A DNA stretch of 64,000 nucleotides, taken from the NCBI GenBank assembly GCA_028564925.1, contig CM053030.1, positions 406,253,043 through 406,317,042 of the forward strand, given 5' to 3'. A program made the translations under genes and the position numbers. Under the pieces are notes generated by a model. It was not told the DNA's origin and searched no databases. It was given only the letters and a program-made list of their open reading frames with translations. Source of the DNA: Lithobates sylvaticus. Its lineage: Eukaryota; Chordata; Amphibia; Anura; Ranidae. Numbering within the stretch: the first letter of the stretch is position 1; every line of letters starts with the position of its first letter. Below are positions 11,228-20,915 of this stretch, piece by piece.

Positions 11228-12250
11228 TGTAGCGCCGATACTTTACTAAAGTTACTAAAGTGTGCGCTATAATGCAAATTTAGTTTTTTCCAGAACTGTA
11301 GTGGAGTTCTGGGGGTGAATTGTACAGGTTTTTACTTTGGCATCAGTTTGGCTGGGCTGCCTGCAGTGAGGCACCTGTGACAGGCTGAGATCCAAGCCTG
11401 GTTGGACGTGTTAGGTACCAATCTTTCTCAGAGCCAATCAGTGGGCTCGTCTGGCACCGCTTTGTAGTCTGGGAAGGGGTATTTAAGAGGCTGAAGTCAT
11501 GTGTTCAGGGTTCAGCTTGCTCTTGGATTCCTGGCTCCTGGACCCTGACCAGCCCCAGAGGCCCTCATGGTCTGGGGTTGGGAACCGTCCGTTCTCGAGT
11601 CTCGGAACTGGCTAGTTTGAGGCCCAGTAACTGGAGGAGGATTCGAAGGTGTCCCGGTGTGCTCTCGGCATTGGAGAGACACGGCAACTCGTACAAGCGA
11701 CCAGGAGAGGACTCTTCATAGGAGGGCCAAGAAGCTGGCTGCTCGGTAAGAGCCTGGGAGCTGAAGTTGTATGGACCCTAGTGAATCCGCATTTCTTACG
11801 GTAATGCCAAGCTGGCTGAAAGATCCAGGTACTGTGGGAAAAGTTCCTAACTTATCTTCAGTTACAATCTAGTCTGTGGCAGAGACTTTTCAAATTCCTG
11901 AATCACTCCTTGGCTGCTAAATCTAAAGTGAGAGGTTTATCCAGCAGTGCCCAGTTGCGAGTGGCTACTCCCTGGGCTAACTAAAGAGTCTTTCAGTTGA
12001 TGTCAGCAGTTCTGAAGTGCCTGAGTTTTATCACCCGGGCCCTCTATTACCAATTGAGAGACTGTGTTACAGTTGGATGTTACCCCTGGAAATAAAAATC
12101 CTTAAAAGGACTTTTTTTGTGTCAGCTTATGAAGTTACTGGGTATTAACCCTGGGAACCCCTAGACAACGAACGACGACCTACAAGGAGGAGGTAATTGG
12201 TAAGCCCAGAAAATTCACAGCAGCTCCTTCGGGGGTCAGTGCTATACAAA
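11228..12250 (+). mobile_element. Possible solo LTR (fossil)
   Basis: The block begins TGTAGCGCC and ends GTGCTATACA, loosely inverted TG...CA ends. It contains a TATA-like TATTTAAG about 250 bp in (11479) and AATAAA near 12090, in the order expected for an LTR promoter and polyadenylation signal. No internal gag/pol sequence is adjacent, so if real it is a solo LTR left by recombination. No clear target duplication was found. Family is not determined and the call is tentative. Confidence 0.3.
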
Positions 12251-13047
12251 AAAATGTAACACAGCAACCATATTTAAGGATTGGTAAGCTGCAATATATC
12301 ACATTTTTGTTTTCAGATTTACTACTGCTTTTAGGAACCTCTGCAACCTCGAGAGGAACCTGGTTAAGGATGGCTGATGTAGACTGCCATTTACAAAAGG
12401 TAAAGAAAGTTGTTGTTTTTTTGGAGAAAAAAATTCTTTAACAACAAAACATAAATCATTTACAGATCCAAGATAAAATCATCAGTGCATTCTTTGAAAC
12501 TTTTAATGGATTATGAATCAAAAGACAATGCACCGAATGCTGCAGGCACCAAAGCTCAAAAAATCTAAAGGCCCTTTGTAAATCAAAGGAAACGCAAACT
12601 CATTTGCTGGCAGAGCGGTTAGAAAAGTCACCTAATGTTCTGTTACAAACATCCACCTGATCTTTCATGTGAAACAGTATTTTCATAACAATTGTGGAGA
12701 AAAAGAATATTAATATTTTTTTTATAAATATATAATATGTATAAAAGCTAAACAATCTGTAGCCACTGCACCTAGGAGATGAAGCTGCTATTTAAAGATG
12801 GCAGATACTGCTTCCCTGCCCAGCTAATGAAACATACATCTTCTTCTCTATATACAGCCTTCAGTTATCTCCAATGCAGATGCAGGCTATAATGCACAGG
12901 TCACTATGCAAGAATGTAGGTCTCTTTGTACATTTGCCAATGAGGTGCACAGGTTGCTGACCTGAACTCCATGTGTTAGTTAAGTCTGCATTTACTCTGG
13001 AGGTTAATAAAAATGGAGCATGTGTGGTGTATGGGATAAACATTTTG
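12251..13047. other. Unassigned non-coding stretch
   Basis: AT-rich with no recognisable gene or complete repeat. Confidence 0.4.
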
Positions 13048-13237
13048 TGGTTGATTTACTAAAAGACTGCAGTTGCCCCAGAGCATAGTAAATGAGGTAA
13101 GGCTTCACTTTGCAAAGAATACCCAATCACTGCAAGTAAAATAAAAAATTATTGCACATGATTGGATGATGGAAGTCAGTATATTTTCTGCTCTGGAGCA
13201 AAGTGCACAGTCTTTTCCTCTGTAGTAAATCAACCCC
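13048..13237. mobile_element. GGTTGATTTACTAAA hairpin element
   Basis: It starts TGGTTGATTTACTAAAAG and ends TGTAGTAAATCAACCCC, inverted. The interior phrases GAGGTAAGGCTTCACTTTGC and TTGCACATGATTGGATGATG are shared with the copy at 9914-10156. Non-coding. Confidence 0.75.
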
Positions 13238-13535
13238 TTTGCCTCATCAGTGACAGTAGATGGCTGTTGAATTTGTTCCAGCAAGCTGAGCTTATTAATT
13301 GGTACTATATGTGGATCTAAGGAGCGGCACAGGGAAACATACTTTATTGTACTTTGCTGTTTGACCCTTCACTTCTGTCCATCTCAGGGGCTTGTATGTG
13401 ATATCACCTGGGATAGAAGAGAGGAGGGCTGGTGGGGATCAGCGCACCAGAAAAGGTATGTAACAGCAGCTTCCCTGCACCGCTCTGCATGTGGAGAAAA
13501 ATAAACAGTTCTACAGACTCCTTGTGTTCGGCCTA

Positions 13536-13927
13536 GGTGACCCCCCATGCTCTGACCTTGTGGCCCCCTCCCCCATGCTCTGACCTGGTGAATCCCCAGC
13601 ACTCAGCCCTGGTGACCGCCTTGCACTCTGCCCTGGTGATCCCCCTGTGCTCTACCCTGCTGGCCCCCCTGTGCTCTATCCTGGTGACCCCCCTGTGCTC
13701 TGTCCTGGTGACCCCCCTGTGCTCTGTCCTGGTGACTCCCCTGCGCTCTGCCCTGGTGATCCCCCTGTGCTCTACCCTGGCGACCCCCCTGTGCTCTGTC
13801 CTGGTGACCCCCCTGTGCTCTGTCCTGGTGACCCCCTGCACTCTGCCCTGGTGACCCCCCTGTGCTCTGTCCTGGTTACCCCCCTGTGCTCTATCCTGGT
13901 GACCCCCTGTGCTCTGTCCTGGTGACA
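13536..13927. repeat. 24-bp minisatellite
   Basis: About 16 tandem units of CTGGTGACCCCCCTGTGCTC plus TGTC, with point variants (CTGCGCTCTGCC, CTGTGCTCTACC). Because 24 is divisible by three, open frames run through in several frames on both strands, giving proteins such as repeated LCSVLVTP. This is a composition effect. The period is well kept, with a few 1-base contractions. Confidence 0.9.
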
Positions 13928-14317
13928 TCCTTATCTAATTTCAGTTGAAAATAACATTTGTGTGTGCTTATCTTCAGTTGGACCCAGAATTGTGAATCCG
14001 TGCAGAAAAAAGCAAGCCCAAGTTTTCCATGAAAGAAGTATATTATAGTGTTTATTCTATTATTTAATGCTATTTCTTAAAAAACTAAAACAAATGGTGT
14101 TATATCAACAGCTTGCTTATCACACTGATCTTCTATGAGCTGTAGATCTGAAAACTATTTCAGTGGTTCCCTGAGATCTCAAAATGTTTGCCAAGAGTGC
14201 TGGTGGTGGACCCCTGAAGAGGAGGATCAGGCTGCTCTGTGCAAAAACTTCTCACTTATGACATGTTTGTTATCTAAAAAAAAATCAAGGGTTTATAATC
14301 ACTTTTTTAATATCGCC

Positions 14318-14360
14318 CTGAAGTAGATACGGAAGTTCCCTGTATCGATACGCGTTGGGG
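14318..14360 (+). ncRNA. Hammerhead-like remnant
   Basis: CTGAAGT at 14318-14324 differs from the CUGANGA core at the last base. Stem II GATAC/GTATC (14326-14330 with 14342-14346) is intact. GATA stands for GAAA. CGCGTT at 14351-14356 gives the minimal stem III and GUU triplet. Stem I is short (CC with GG). Two core positions differ, so it is called degenerate. The 0.85 kb downstream looks like one repeat unit with this motif near its start. Confidence 0.4.
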
Positions 14361-15200
14361 AGGGGACAGAACGGACGTTCAGCAGGTGACCTGTCAGGAA
14401 AGAATCCCATACCATCCCAATACCGATCTGGTACCTTTACATGCTGTTTGACTGATGTAGAGTGGCGCACTGACGCGCCTGTACTATGTGAGTACCCCAT
14501 AGGGGGGTTTGTATGTGATTAATAAACTGTTAAAAGGTTATTACACCATCCAGTCCTTTTTTACTCAACCGAGGTATAGAGCTGGCGGGTCCAGGAGTCT
14601 GGTTAAAACTGCAGAGCCCCAGAGGTGGTTCACAGGCGTGTATTGACTAAGCTTAAGTGCAAAGTCACATGCTCAGAGGTAATTATTTAATACCTAGGGG
14701 GGAGCACCTTAGTGTGATCACTGTGGCTTGCTTTGGATTATCTACACAGCAGTTTGCAAATCGCATGAATTACTGCGGCTTGCTTTGGATTGGCTATACA
14801 GCAGTTTCCAAATCGCATGGACTTTAGAAGCACTTTCGAATTGAATTAATTGGATGACACATATGCACATAGAAGCACTTTTTATTCATCTATATGTTTT
14901 AGCGGATTGAGTCCACTATATGATTTTATGAACTGTAATTTTGATACAACCAATCACCACATGGATGCACGTTACGGCACTTTGTACTAGTGTGATTATT
15001 TCATTTATAATTCATTTTTAAGTATTCATAACTATTTGTTGCACTATTGTCACTTTTTACAGTCACTAGTTACTGGATGTAACACGGGGTGTGATTCACA
15101 TGCATAATTGCACTTTGGTTATCACATATATATAATGTGAAGAGTATATTTGGAAGCGCAGCGTATATATTTATTTCTGTTTACAATCACTTTGCGCCTA
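14361..15200 (+). repeat. Repeat tail downstream of the hammerhead-like remnant, with a 52-bp tandem duplication
   Basis: AT-rich sequence with recurring GCACTTT phrases and no coding potential. At 14721-14824 a segment containing GGCTTGCTTTGGATT and AATCGCATG is present twice in tandem with a 52-bp period and about 85% agreement. It resembles the non-coding ends of frog retroelements, but no family can be named. Confidence 0.4.
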
Positions 15201-15825
15201 AAAGTATAAAAAAAAAGCAGCAACAATGCTAATAAAAACATAAGGCATTAGTAAATGCTTTTTGCTGATGTTGTAGTTACACTTTAACAGGGCCTTTAGA
15301 ATAATATGGAGACAGGCACAAACTTTTTTCAACAATTTTCTCTTTTCTCAAAAAAAACAAAAAAAAACCATGTGTCACAATATATTATTTTTCATATAAC
15401 GTAATTAACAGTTTTTGTCCTACCTTAAGTAATCTGCTTTTCTCAGTCCTGGACTTGTTTATTTCATAGTTAACAATATATCTTGCTTTGACAGCTAAAT
15501 ATTCACATCTATGAAAATAGGAAAAAAAAGCTTTAATCAAAAAGTGTTTTTATGTAAATATTGACCTAGCAATATTGGTTATCAAATATAATTCACCATC
15601 TAATAATGTGAAACTGGAACATATAAATTTGATCAATTTGATATTCATGTTTCCCAACAATCCTGATCTTGAAGAACAGAATTGACTTTCAGTGCCCCAC
15701 TGGGATATAAATTTAGAAAAGTGGGTGATCGGAATAAGTGAATGAGAAATGAAAAAATGAAATGACAGAATGAACATGGCATGTAACAATGATACCATGT
15801 ATTTACAGTATACACTTTTGATATA
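15201..15825. other. Unassigned non-coding stretch
   Basis: AT-rich with no recognisable gene. It flanks the CAGTAAAACC element on the left. Confidence 0.4.
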
Positions 15826-15919
15826 CAGTAAAACCTTGAATTAAGAGTAACTTGGTCTGAGAGTGTTTTGCAAACAAACATTTTTTTATAAATTTTGACT
15901 TGATAAATGTCTTGCTATA

Positions 15920-17460
15920 CAGTGCCTTAAAAACGTATGCATACCCCTTGAGATTTTCCATATTTTGTCATGTTACAACCAAAAACGTAAAAGTATTTTA
16001 CTGGGATTTTATGTGATAGACCAACACAAAGTGGCACATAATTGTGAAGTGGAAGGAAAATGATAAATGTTTTTTTAATTTTTTTACAAATAATTATCTG
16101 AAAAGTGTGGCGCCCTTTACTCTGATAACCCTAACTAAAATCTAATGAAACCAATTGCTTTCAGAAGTCACCTAATTAGTAAATAGAGCCCATCTGTATG
16201 TAATTTAATCTCAGTATAAATACAGCTGTTCTGTGATGCCCTCAGAGGTTTGTTAGAGAACCTTAGTGAACAAACAGCCTCATGAAGACCAAGGAACACA
16301 CCAGACAGGTCAGGGATAAAGTTGTGGAGAAGTTTAAAGCAGGATTATGTTATAAAAAAATATCCCAAGCTTTGAACATTTCACGGAGCACTGTTCAATC
16401 CATCATCAGTAAATGGAAAGAGTATGTAACAACTGCAAATCTACCAAGACATGTCCGTCCACCTAAACTGACAGGCCCGGCAAGGACAGCATTAATCAGA
16501 GAAGCAGCCAAGAGGCCCCGGGTTACTCTCGGCTGAGAGTTCCACAGTTCAGGTGGGAGAATCTGTCCACAGGACAACTATTAGTTGTGCGCTCCACAAA
16601 TCTGGCCTTTATGGAAGAGTAGCAAGAACAAAGCCATTGTTGAAAGAAAGCAATAAGAAGTCTTGTTTGCAGTTTGCAAGCAGCCATGTGGGGGATGCAG
16701 CAAACATGTGGAAGAAGGTGTTCTGGTCAGATGAACTTTTTTGCCCTTAAAGCAAAATAATATGTTTGGTGGAAAACAAACACTGTACATCACCATCCCC
16801 ACCGTAAAATATGGAGGTGGCAGCATCATGTGGTGGGGATGTGTTTTTTCAGCAGGGAAAGGGAAGCTGGTCAGAGTTGACGGAAAGATGGATGGAGCCA
16901 AATAAAGGGCATTCTTGGATGAAAATCTGAGTCTGCAAAAGACTGGAGACTGGGGTTCACCTTCCAGCAGGACAACGACCCCAAACATACAGCCAGAGCT
17001 ACAATGGAATGGTTTAGATTAAAGCATATTCACGTGTTAGAATGGCCCAGTCAAAGTCCAGACCTAAATCCAATTGAGAATATGTGGCAAGACTTGAAAA
17101 TTGCTGTTCACAGACGCTCTCTGTCCAATCTGACAGAGCTCGAGCTATTTTGAAAACAAGAATGCTCAAAAATTTCACTTTCTAGATGTACAAAGCTGGT
17201 AGAGACATACCCCAAAAGACTGCAGCTGTAATTGCAGCGAAAGGTGGTTCTATAAAGTATTGACTCAGGGGGGCTGAATACAAATGGAAGCCACACTTTT
17301 CACATATTTATTTGTAAAAAAAAAAAATTGGAAAACCATTTATAATTTTCCTTCCACTTTACAATTATGTGCCACTTGGTGTTGGTCTATCACATACAAT
17401 CCCAATAAAATATATCTTTTTGGTTGTAACATGACAAAATGTGTAAAATTTCAAAGGGGT
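15920..17460 (+). mobile_element. Tc1-like transposon, 3' end truncated
   Basis: The element starts CAGTGCCTTAAAAACG after a TA. The long left inverted repeat, which includes TTTTGTCATGTTACAACC, is matched on the right by GGTTGTAACATGACAAAATG and runs to about 17460. There the outermost ~25 bp expected for the family are missing and a palindromic repeat begins. The transposase at 16282-17263 is broken. It lies inside the CAGTAAAACC element. Confidence 0.85.
16282..17263 (+). pseudogene. Tc1-like transposase pseudogene
   Basis: Tc1 transposases cut and paste DNA with a paired-type DNA-binding region and a DD34E nuclease. The first piece, from ATG at 16282 (MKTKEHTRQVRDKVVEKF), shows the helix-turn-helix, including ISRSTVQSIISKWK at residues 36-49 and then a GRPPK-like VRPPKLT. 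The frame breaks near 16535. The next piece (16553-16750) has a VHRTTI-like segment and FWSDE with the first catalytic Asp. After more breaks, the QQDNDPKHT-like second Asp region (about 16968) and SPDLNPIE-like third region (about 17055) can be recognised, ending KGGSIKY before the stop at 17263. Several frameshifts and stops make it inactive. Confidence 0.85.
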
Positions 17461-17473
17461 CATATCACAATTG

Positions 17474-17906
17474 GGTATAAAATAGAAGAGAGGCGCCTCT
17501 AAATGTAGCAAAATGGTTACATTTAATGAAGATACATTTAGCAACTCACATGGTTGACGATTACAACAGGCTCCTCTAAGTGTGCAGGTATCCAGGGTAA
17601 AGCTGTCCACATAGACCGTCTTTTGCACCGCCATTGACATCATCCCTTCCACACTGTGCTTCAAGAGCACGTCAAGCCTCACTTTTAGATTGCTCTATGG
17701 CAGGGTAGCCTTCCCGGTCACCATTGCAGGCTGACAGCGGTGAGAGCCGGAAGTGCAGAGGATGGTCTATGTGGACAGCTTTACCCCGGATGCCTGCATA
17801 CTTGTGCCTCTTATTCATCAACCATGTGAGTTGCTAAATGTTGTACCTTCATTAAATGTAACCATATTCCTACACTTAGAGAAGCCTCTCTGCTCTTTTA
17901 TACTCT
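17474..17906. repeat. Palindromic repeat, ~150-bp arms
   Basis: Left arm 17474-17625 (GTATAAAATAGAAGAGAGG, later GCAACTCACATGGTTGA and CTGTCCACATAGACC) is inverted in the right arm at about 17760-17906 (GGTCTATGTGGACAGCTTTA, CAACCATGTGAGTTGC, CTCTTTTATAC). The middle 17626-17759 is not self-paired. The phrase CTACACTTAGAG also occurs near 47820. It lies directly against the shortened end of the Tc1 copy. Non-coding. Confidence 0.75.
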
Positions 17907-18035
17907 GTATCTCCTGCTGGATTTTGCTTCTAATCCCCTTGTGGAGGCTGCCATTTGTGGACGGACATTTTATAGTTACACAACCTGGTTACACTGCTAT
18001 AATCTTTTTATATGGACTATAAACTGAAGGACTTA

Positions 18036-19164
18036 TGAATTATTATTATTATTATTATAATTATTATTATACAGGATTTATATAGCGCCAACATTTTACA
18101 AAATACAAGAGGATTAAGTACGCCCTGCTCAGAAGAGCTTACAATTTAATACGGTGGGGCAGGTGGTACAAAAGTTTGTAACTGTGGGGAATGAGCTGAT
18201 GGAAGTGGTAGAAGATTAGTTGGAGACGTAATAGGCTTTCCTGAAAAGATGAGTTTTCAGGGATCGCCTGAAGGTAGCAAGAGTAGGGGATAGCCAGACC
18301 AGTGGAGGTAGCAAGTTCCAGAGGATGGGAAAGGCTCTGGAGAAATCCTGGAGACGAGCATGGGAGGAGGAGACAAGAGAGCTTGAGAGTAGGAGGTCTT
18401 GAGAAGAGCGGAGAGGATGATTTGGGTGATATTTGGAAACAAGATTGGTGATGTAGCTCGGGGCAGAGTTGTGAATGGCTTTGTATGTTGTGGTTAGTAT
18501 TTTGAATTGAATTTGCTGGGTAATTGGGAGCCAGTGTAGGGATTGGAGGAGAGGGTTGGCAGACACTGAGCAGTTGGTAAGGTGGATAAGTCTGGCAGCA
18601 GCATTCATGATAGACTGAAGAGGGGATAGCCTATGGAGAGGCAGGCCAATGAGAAGGAAGTTGCAATAGTCAAGGCGAGAGATAACGAGGGAGTGAATGA
18701 GGAGTTTGGTGGTTTCATTTGTTAAAAAGGGACGAATTTTAGAGATGTTACGGAGGTGAATTCTACAAACTTTTGACAACGATTGGACTTGGGGCTGAAA
18801 TGACAAGTCAAAGTCTAGGATTACACCTAGTACCCTGGCGTGAGGGGAGGGACTGATAGTTGCATTGTTGATTTTGATGGAAAAGTCATGGAAGGGGGCA
18901 CGGGCAGGGGGGAATATTAGTAGTTCAGTTTTAGAGAGATTTAGTTTAAGGAAGTGGTGCAACATCCATGCTGATATGTCAGTTAGTAAGTTAGTAATGC
19001 GAGAGGAGACTGAAGGAGTGAGGTGAGGAGTAGACAGATAGATTTGGGTGTCATTAGCATATAAGTGGTATTGGAAGCTGTGGGCGGTTATCAAGTGACC
19101 AAGGGAGGAGGTGTAGATAGAGAAGAGAAGGGGTCCAAGAACAGAGCCTTGGGGGACCCCCCCC

Positions 19165-19195
<31 letters not shown>

Positions 19196-19715
19196 ACAGA
19201 AAGGGGCAATGAAGAGGAGGAGACAAAGTTGTAAGTGACACTGAAGGAGCCCTGTGATAGATAGGCAGATAACCAGGATAGAGCAGAATCTTGGAGGCCA
19301 AGGGAATGTAGTTTATTGAGAAGGAGCGGGTGGGCAACAGTATCAAAGGACACAGAGTAGTACGAGTATGGAGTATTGGCTGTTGGTTTTAGCAGTTAGT
19401 AAATCGTTAGTGAGTTTTAGTAAGGCAGTTTCTGTGGAGTGCTGCGAGTGAAAGCCAGACTGTAATGGGTCAAGAAGGTTATTTTCACTGAGGTAGGAGC
19501 TAAGACGGTTGTAGACTAAGCGTTCTAGAAGTTTAGAGGTGAATGGGAGCAATGAGATGGGTCTGAAGTTGATAGATTGGTGGGATCCAGTGAGGGCTTT
19601 TTAAGTATGGGAGTGATCTGCGCATGTTTTAGAGGGGAGGGGAAGGTGCCACTAGAGAGGGAGAGATTGAAGATGTGAGTGAGGGAGCATAGGGTAGAAG
19701 AAGATGAATAAATGC
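18036..19715 (-). mobile_element. L2-type LINE, long 5'-truncated copy
   Basis: Minus-strand copy with the (AAT)n tail at 18036-18072 as (TTA)n, then the 3' untranslated block complementary to GGCGCTATATAAATCCTGT. The ORF is read leftwards from about 19550. SKLLERLVYNRLSSYL and SGFHSQHSTETALL come first, then a break. Next are [13 protein letters not shown] and the damaged first RT box, then [29 protein letters not shown] is the box usually YADD, here with Asp changed to Asn. The C-terminal L2 stretch ends [16 protein letters not shown] run with one A (19157-19195) interrupts the RT region. RT copies L2 RNA into DNA in live copies; this one is inactive. Confidence 0.88.
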
Positions 19716-19924
19716 ATGAATAAATGCTTTGATATACGAGTGCTTTGGATTACAAGCATGTTTCCACAATCCAAGGTTTTACTGTGTATAAAAAAATCTG
19801 TAGGAATGTAGAATTATGAAAAGAAACCTACCACACTATATATTTTTTATATTTATAGATAATTATATTATGACATCAGGGGCTGAGCAATTGAAGGATC
19901 AGATTTGTTATAATGATGACAATA

Positions 19925-20070
19925 TTTAGTTTTGGATAGAGCAGGGAAGAGTTAAAACCCCCTGTCAGTTATTTATTTATTTCTTGATGCCTGTGTCCCA
20001 TTGGGGAAATTTCCCTTCACTTCTTGTCTCCCTTAATTACCTTTTTAATAGTTTTCACTGAAACCGGTGA
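19925..20070. mobile_element. Partial AGGCAAAACTTTTT-family MITE
   Basis: Contains family phrases AGAGTTAAAACCCCCTGTCA and CCCATTGGGGAAATTTCCC seen in the fuller copies at 10.5 and 56.1 kb. The termini are missing. Confidence 0.55.
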
Positions 20071-20139
20071 CATTACTGAAAAAAATTCTATTCACTAAAA
20101 AATCCACAAAGGCAAGATCTCGGTAGTGCTAACACTAGC

Positions 20140-20387
20140 TCACATCTAGGCGTCCCGGATCACGGGCGGAATTACCGTGATTCTGCCTGCAATCCCTATC
20201 ACTTCCAATGGCATCCTGATCGCAGATTTTGCTGCGATTGTCACTTGATGAATCACGGTAAAATTGCAAACAGAATCGTGGTAAGCTTGTCAACCCAAAA
20301 GAAGTTCCACAACTTCTTTCGGATGGCAGGCATACCACGGTTCTGTTTGCACGATTCTTGCCCACGATCTGGGATGCCTAGATGTGA
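20140..20387. mobile_element. TCACATCTAGGC-ended short inverted-repeat element
   Basis: TCACATCTAGGCGTCCCGGA at 20140 and GGGATGCCTAGATGTGA ending at 20387 are inverted partners over about 22 bp with two or three mismatches. The interior contains further inverted phrases (CACGATTCT, AATCGTG). Non-coding. Confidence 0.65.
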
Positions 20388-20915
20388 AGGGAGCATGGTG
20401 CCTGAACCCGTATATCAGAGTAGGAGTATCCAACAACAATCATCTAAATAAAAAACAACAAAGGATATTTATTAATTTTTATGGACATAAAAAATATAAA
20501 TTCCAGCAAAAAAAGCCCGTAGAATGCCCCAGGGGTTATCTTCCCCCTCCCCCCAAAGATACCCCCACCCCACTCCTCTATCCCAAGACTGCCCCAGCCC
20601 TACTACCCTTTCAGGAAGCCTCGACCAGTGGGAGGGGTAAAACGCATCAGCCGAAATAGACATGCCCCCCTAACAGTTCGATGTCCCACTGTTATGCTGG
20701 AGTGCACGCCGGTATGATCTGCCCGTGGAACACAACCAAGCTGCCTTAGACATTGCTCATCTTGTTCTTATGAAGGAGGAAAAGAATGCTATCTATCAGC
20801 AAGATGCATGAGACAAACATTAAACCACTTAGAGCACAGGGGGCCATGCATAGTTCAGCTTTTCAGTCATACTCTGCAAGAAAGCAGAAGGTCAATGAGC
20901 TGGTATATTTATATA

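Larger units (their letters stand above)
15826..19784. mobile_element. CAGTAAAACCTTG-type element split by three later insertions
   Basis: The left end CAGTAAAACCTTGAATTA (15826, preceded by TA) and the right end AATCCAAGGTTTTACTG (ending 19784) are inverted partners. I recognise this as a Tc1/mariner-related short element of frogs. Only about 95 bp of its left side (15826-15919) and about 70 bp of its right side (from about 19715) remain contiguous. Between them lie a Tc1 copy, a palindrome and an L2 copy, so this element was there before all three. Non-coding. Confidence 0.7.

Noticed and set aside
13533-13928. Repetitive 131-codon minus-strand and 105-codon plus-strand frames
   Set aside because: The 24-bp period is divisible by three, which keeps frames open by arithmetic.
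19157-19195. C run of about 38 bases as a functional G-quadruplex site; likewise the 20-G run at 4515
   Set aside because: Homopolymers of this length near L2 copies are more simply slippage or assembly error.
20610-20653. Hammerhead-like motif (CAGGAAGCC ... AAAACGCATC)
   Set aside because: The CUGANGA core and the cleavage triplet are both altered, and stem II is poor; kept only as part of the wider pattern.
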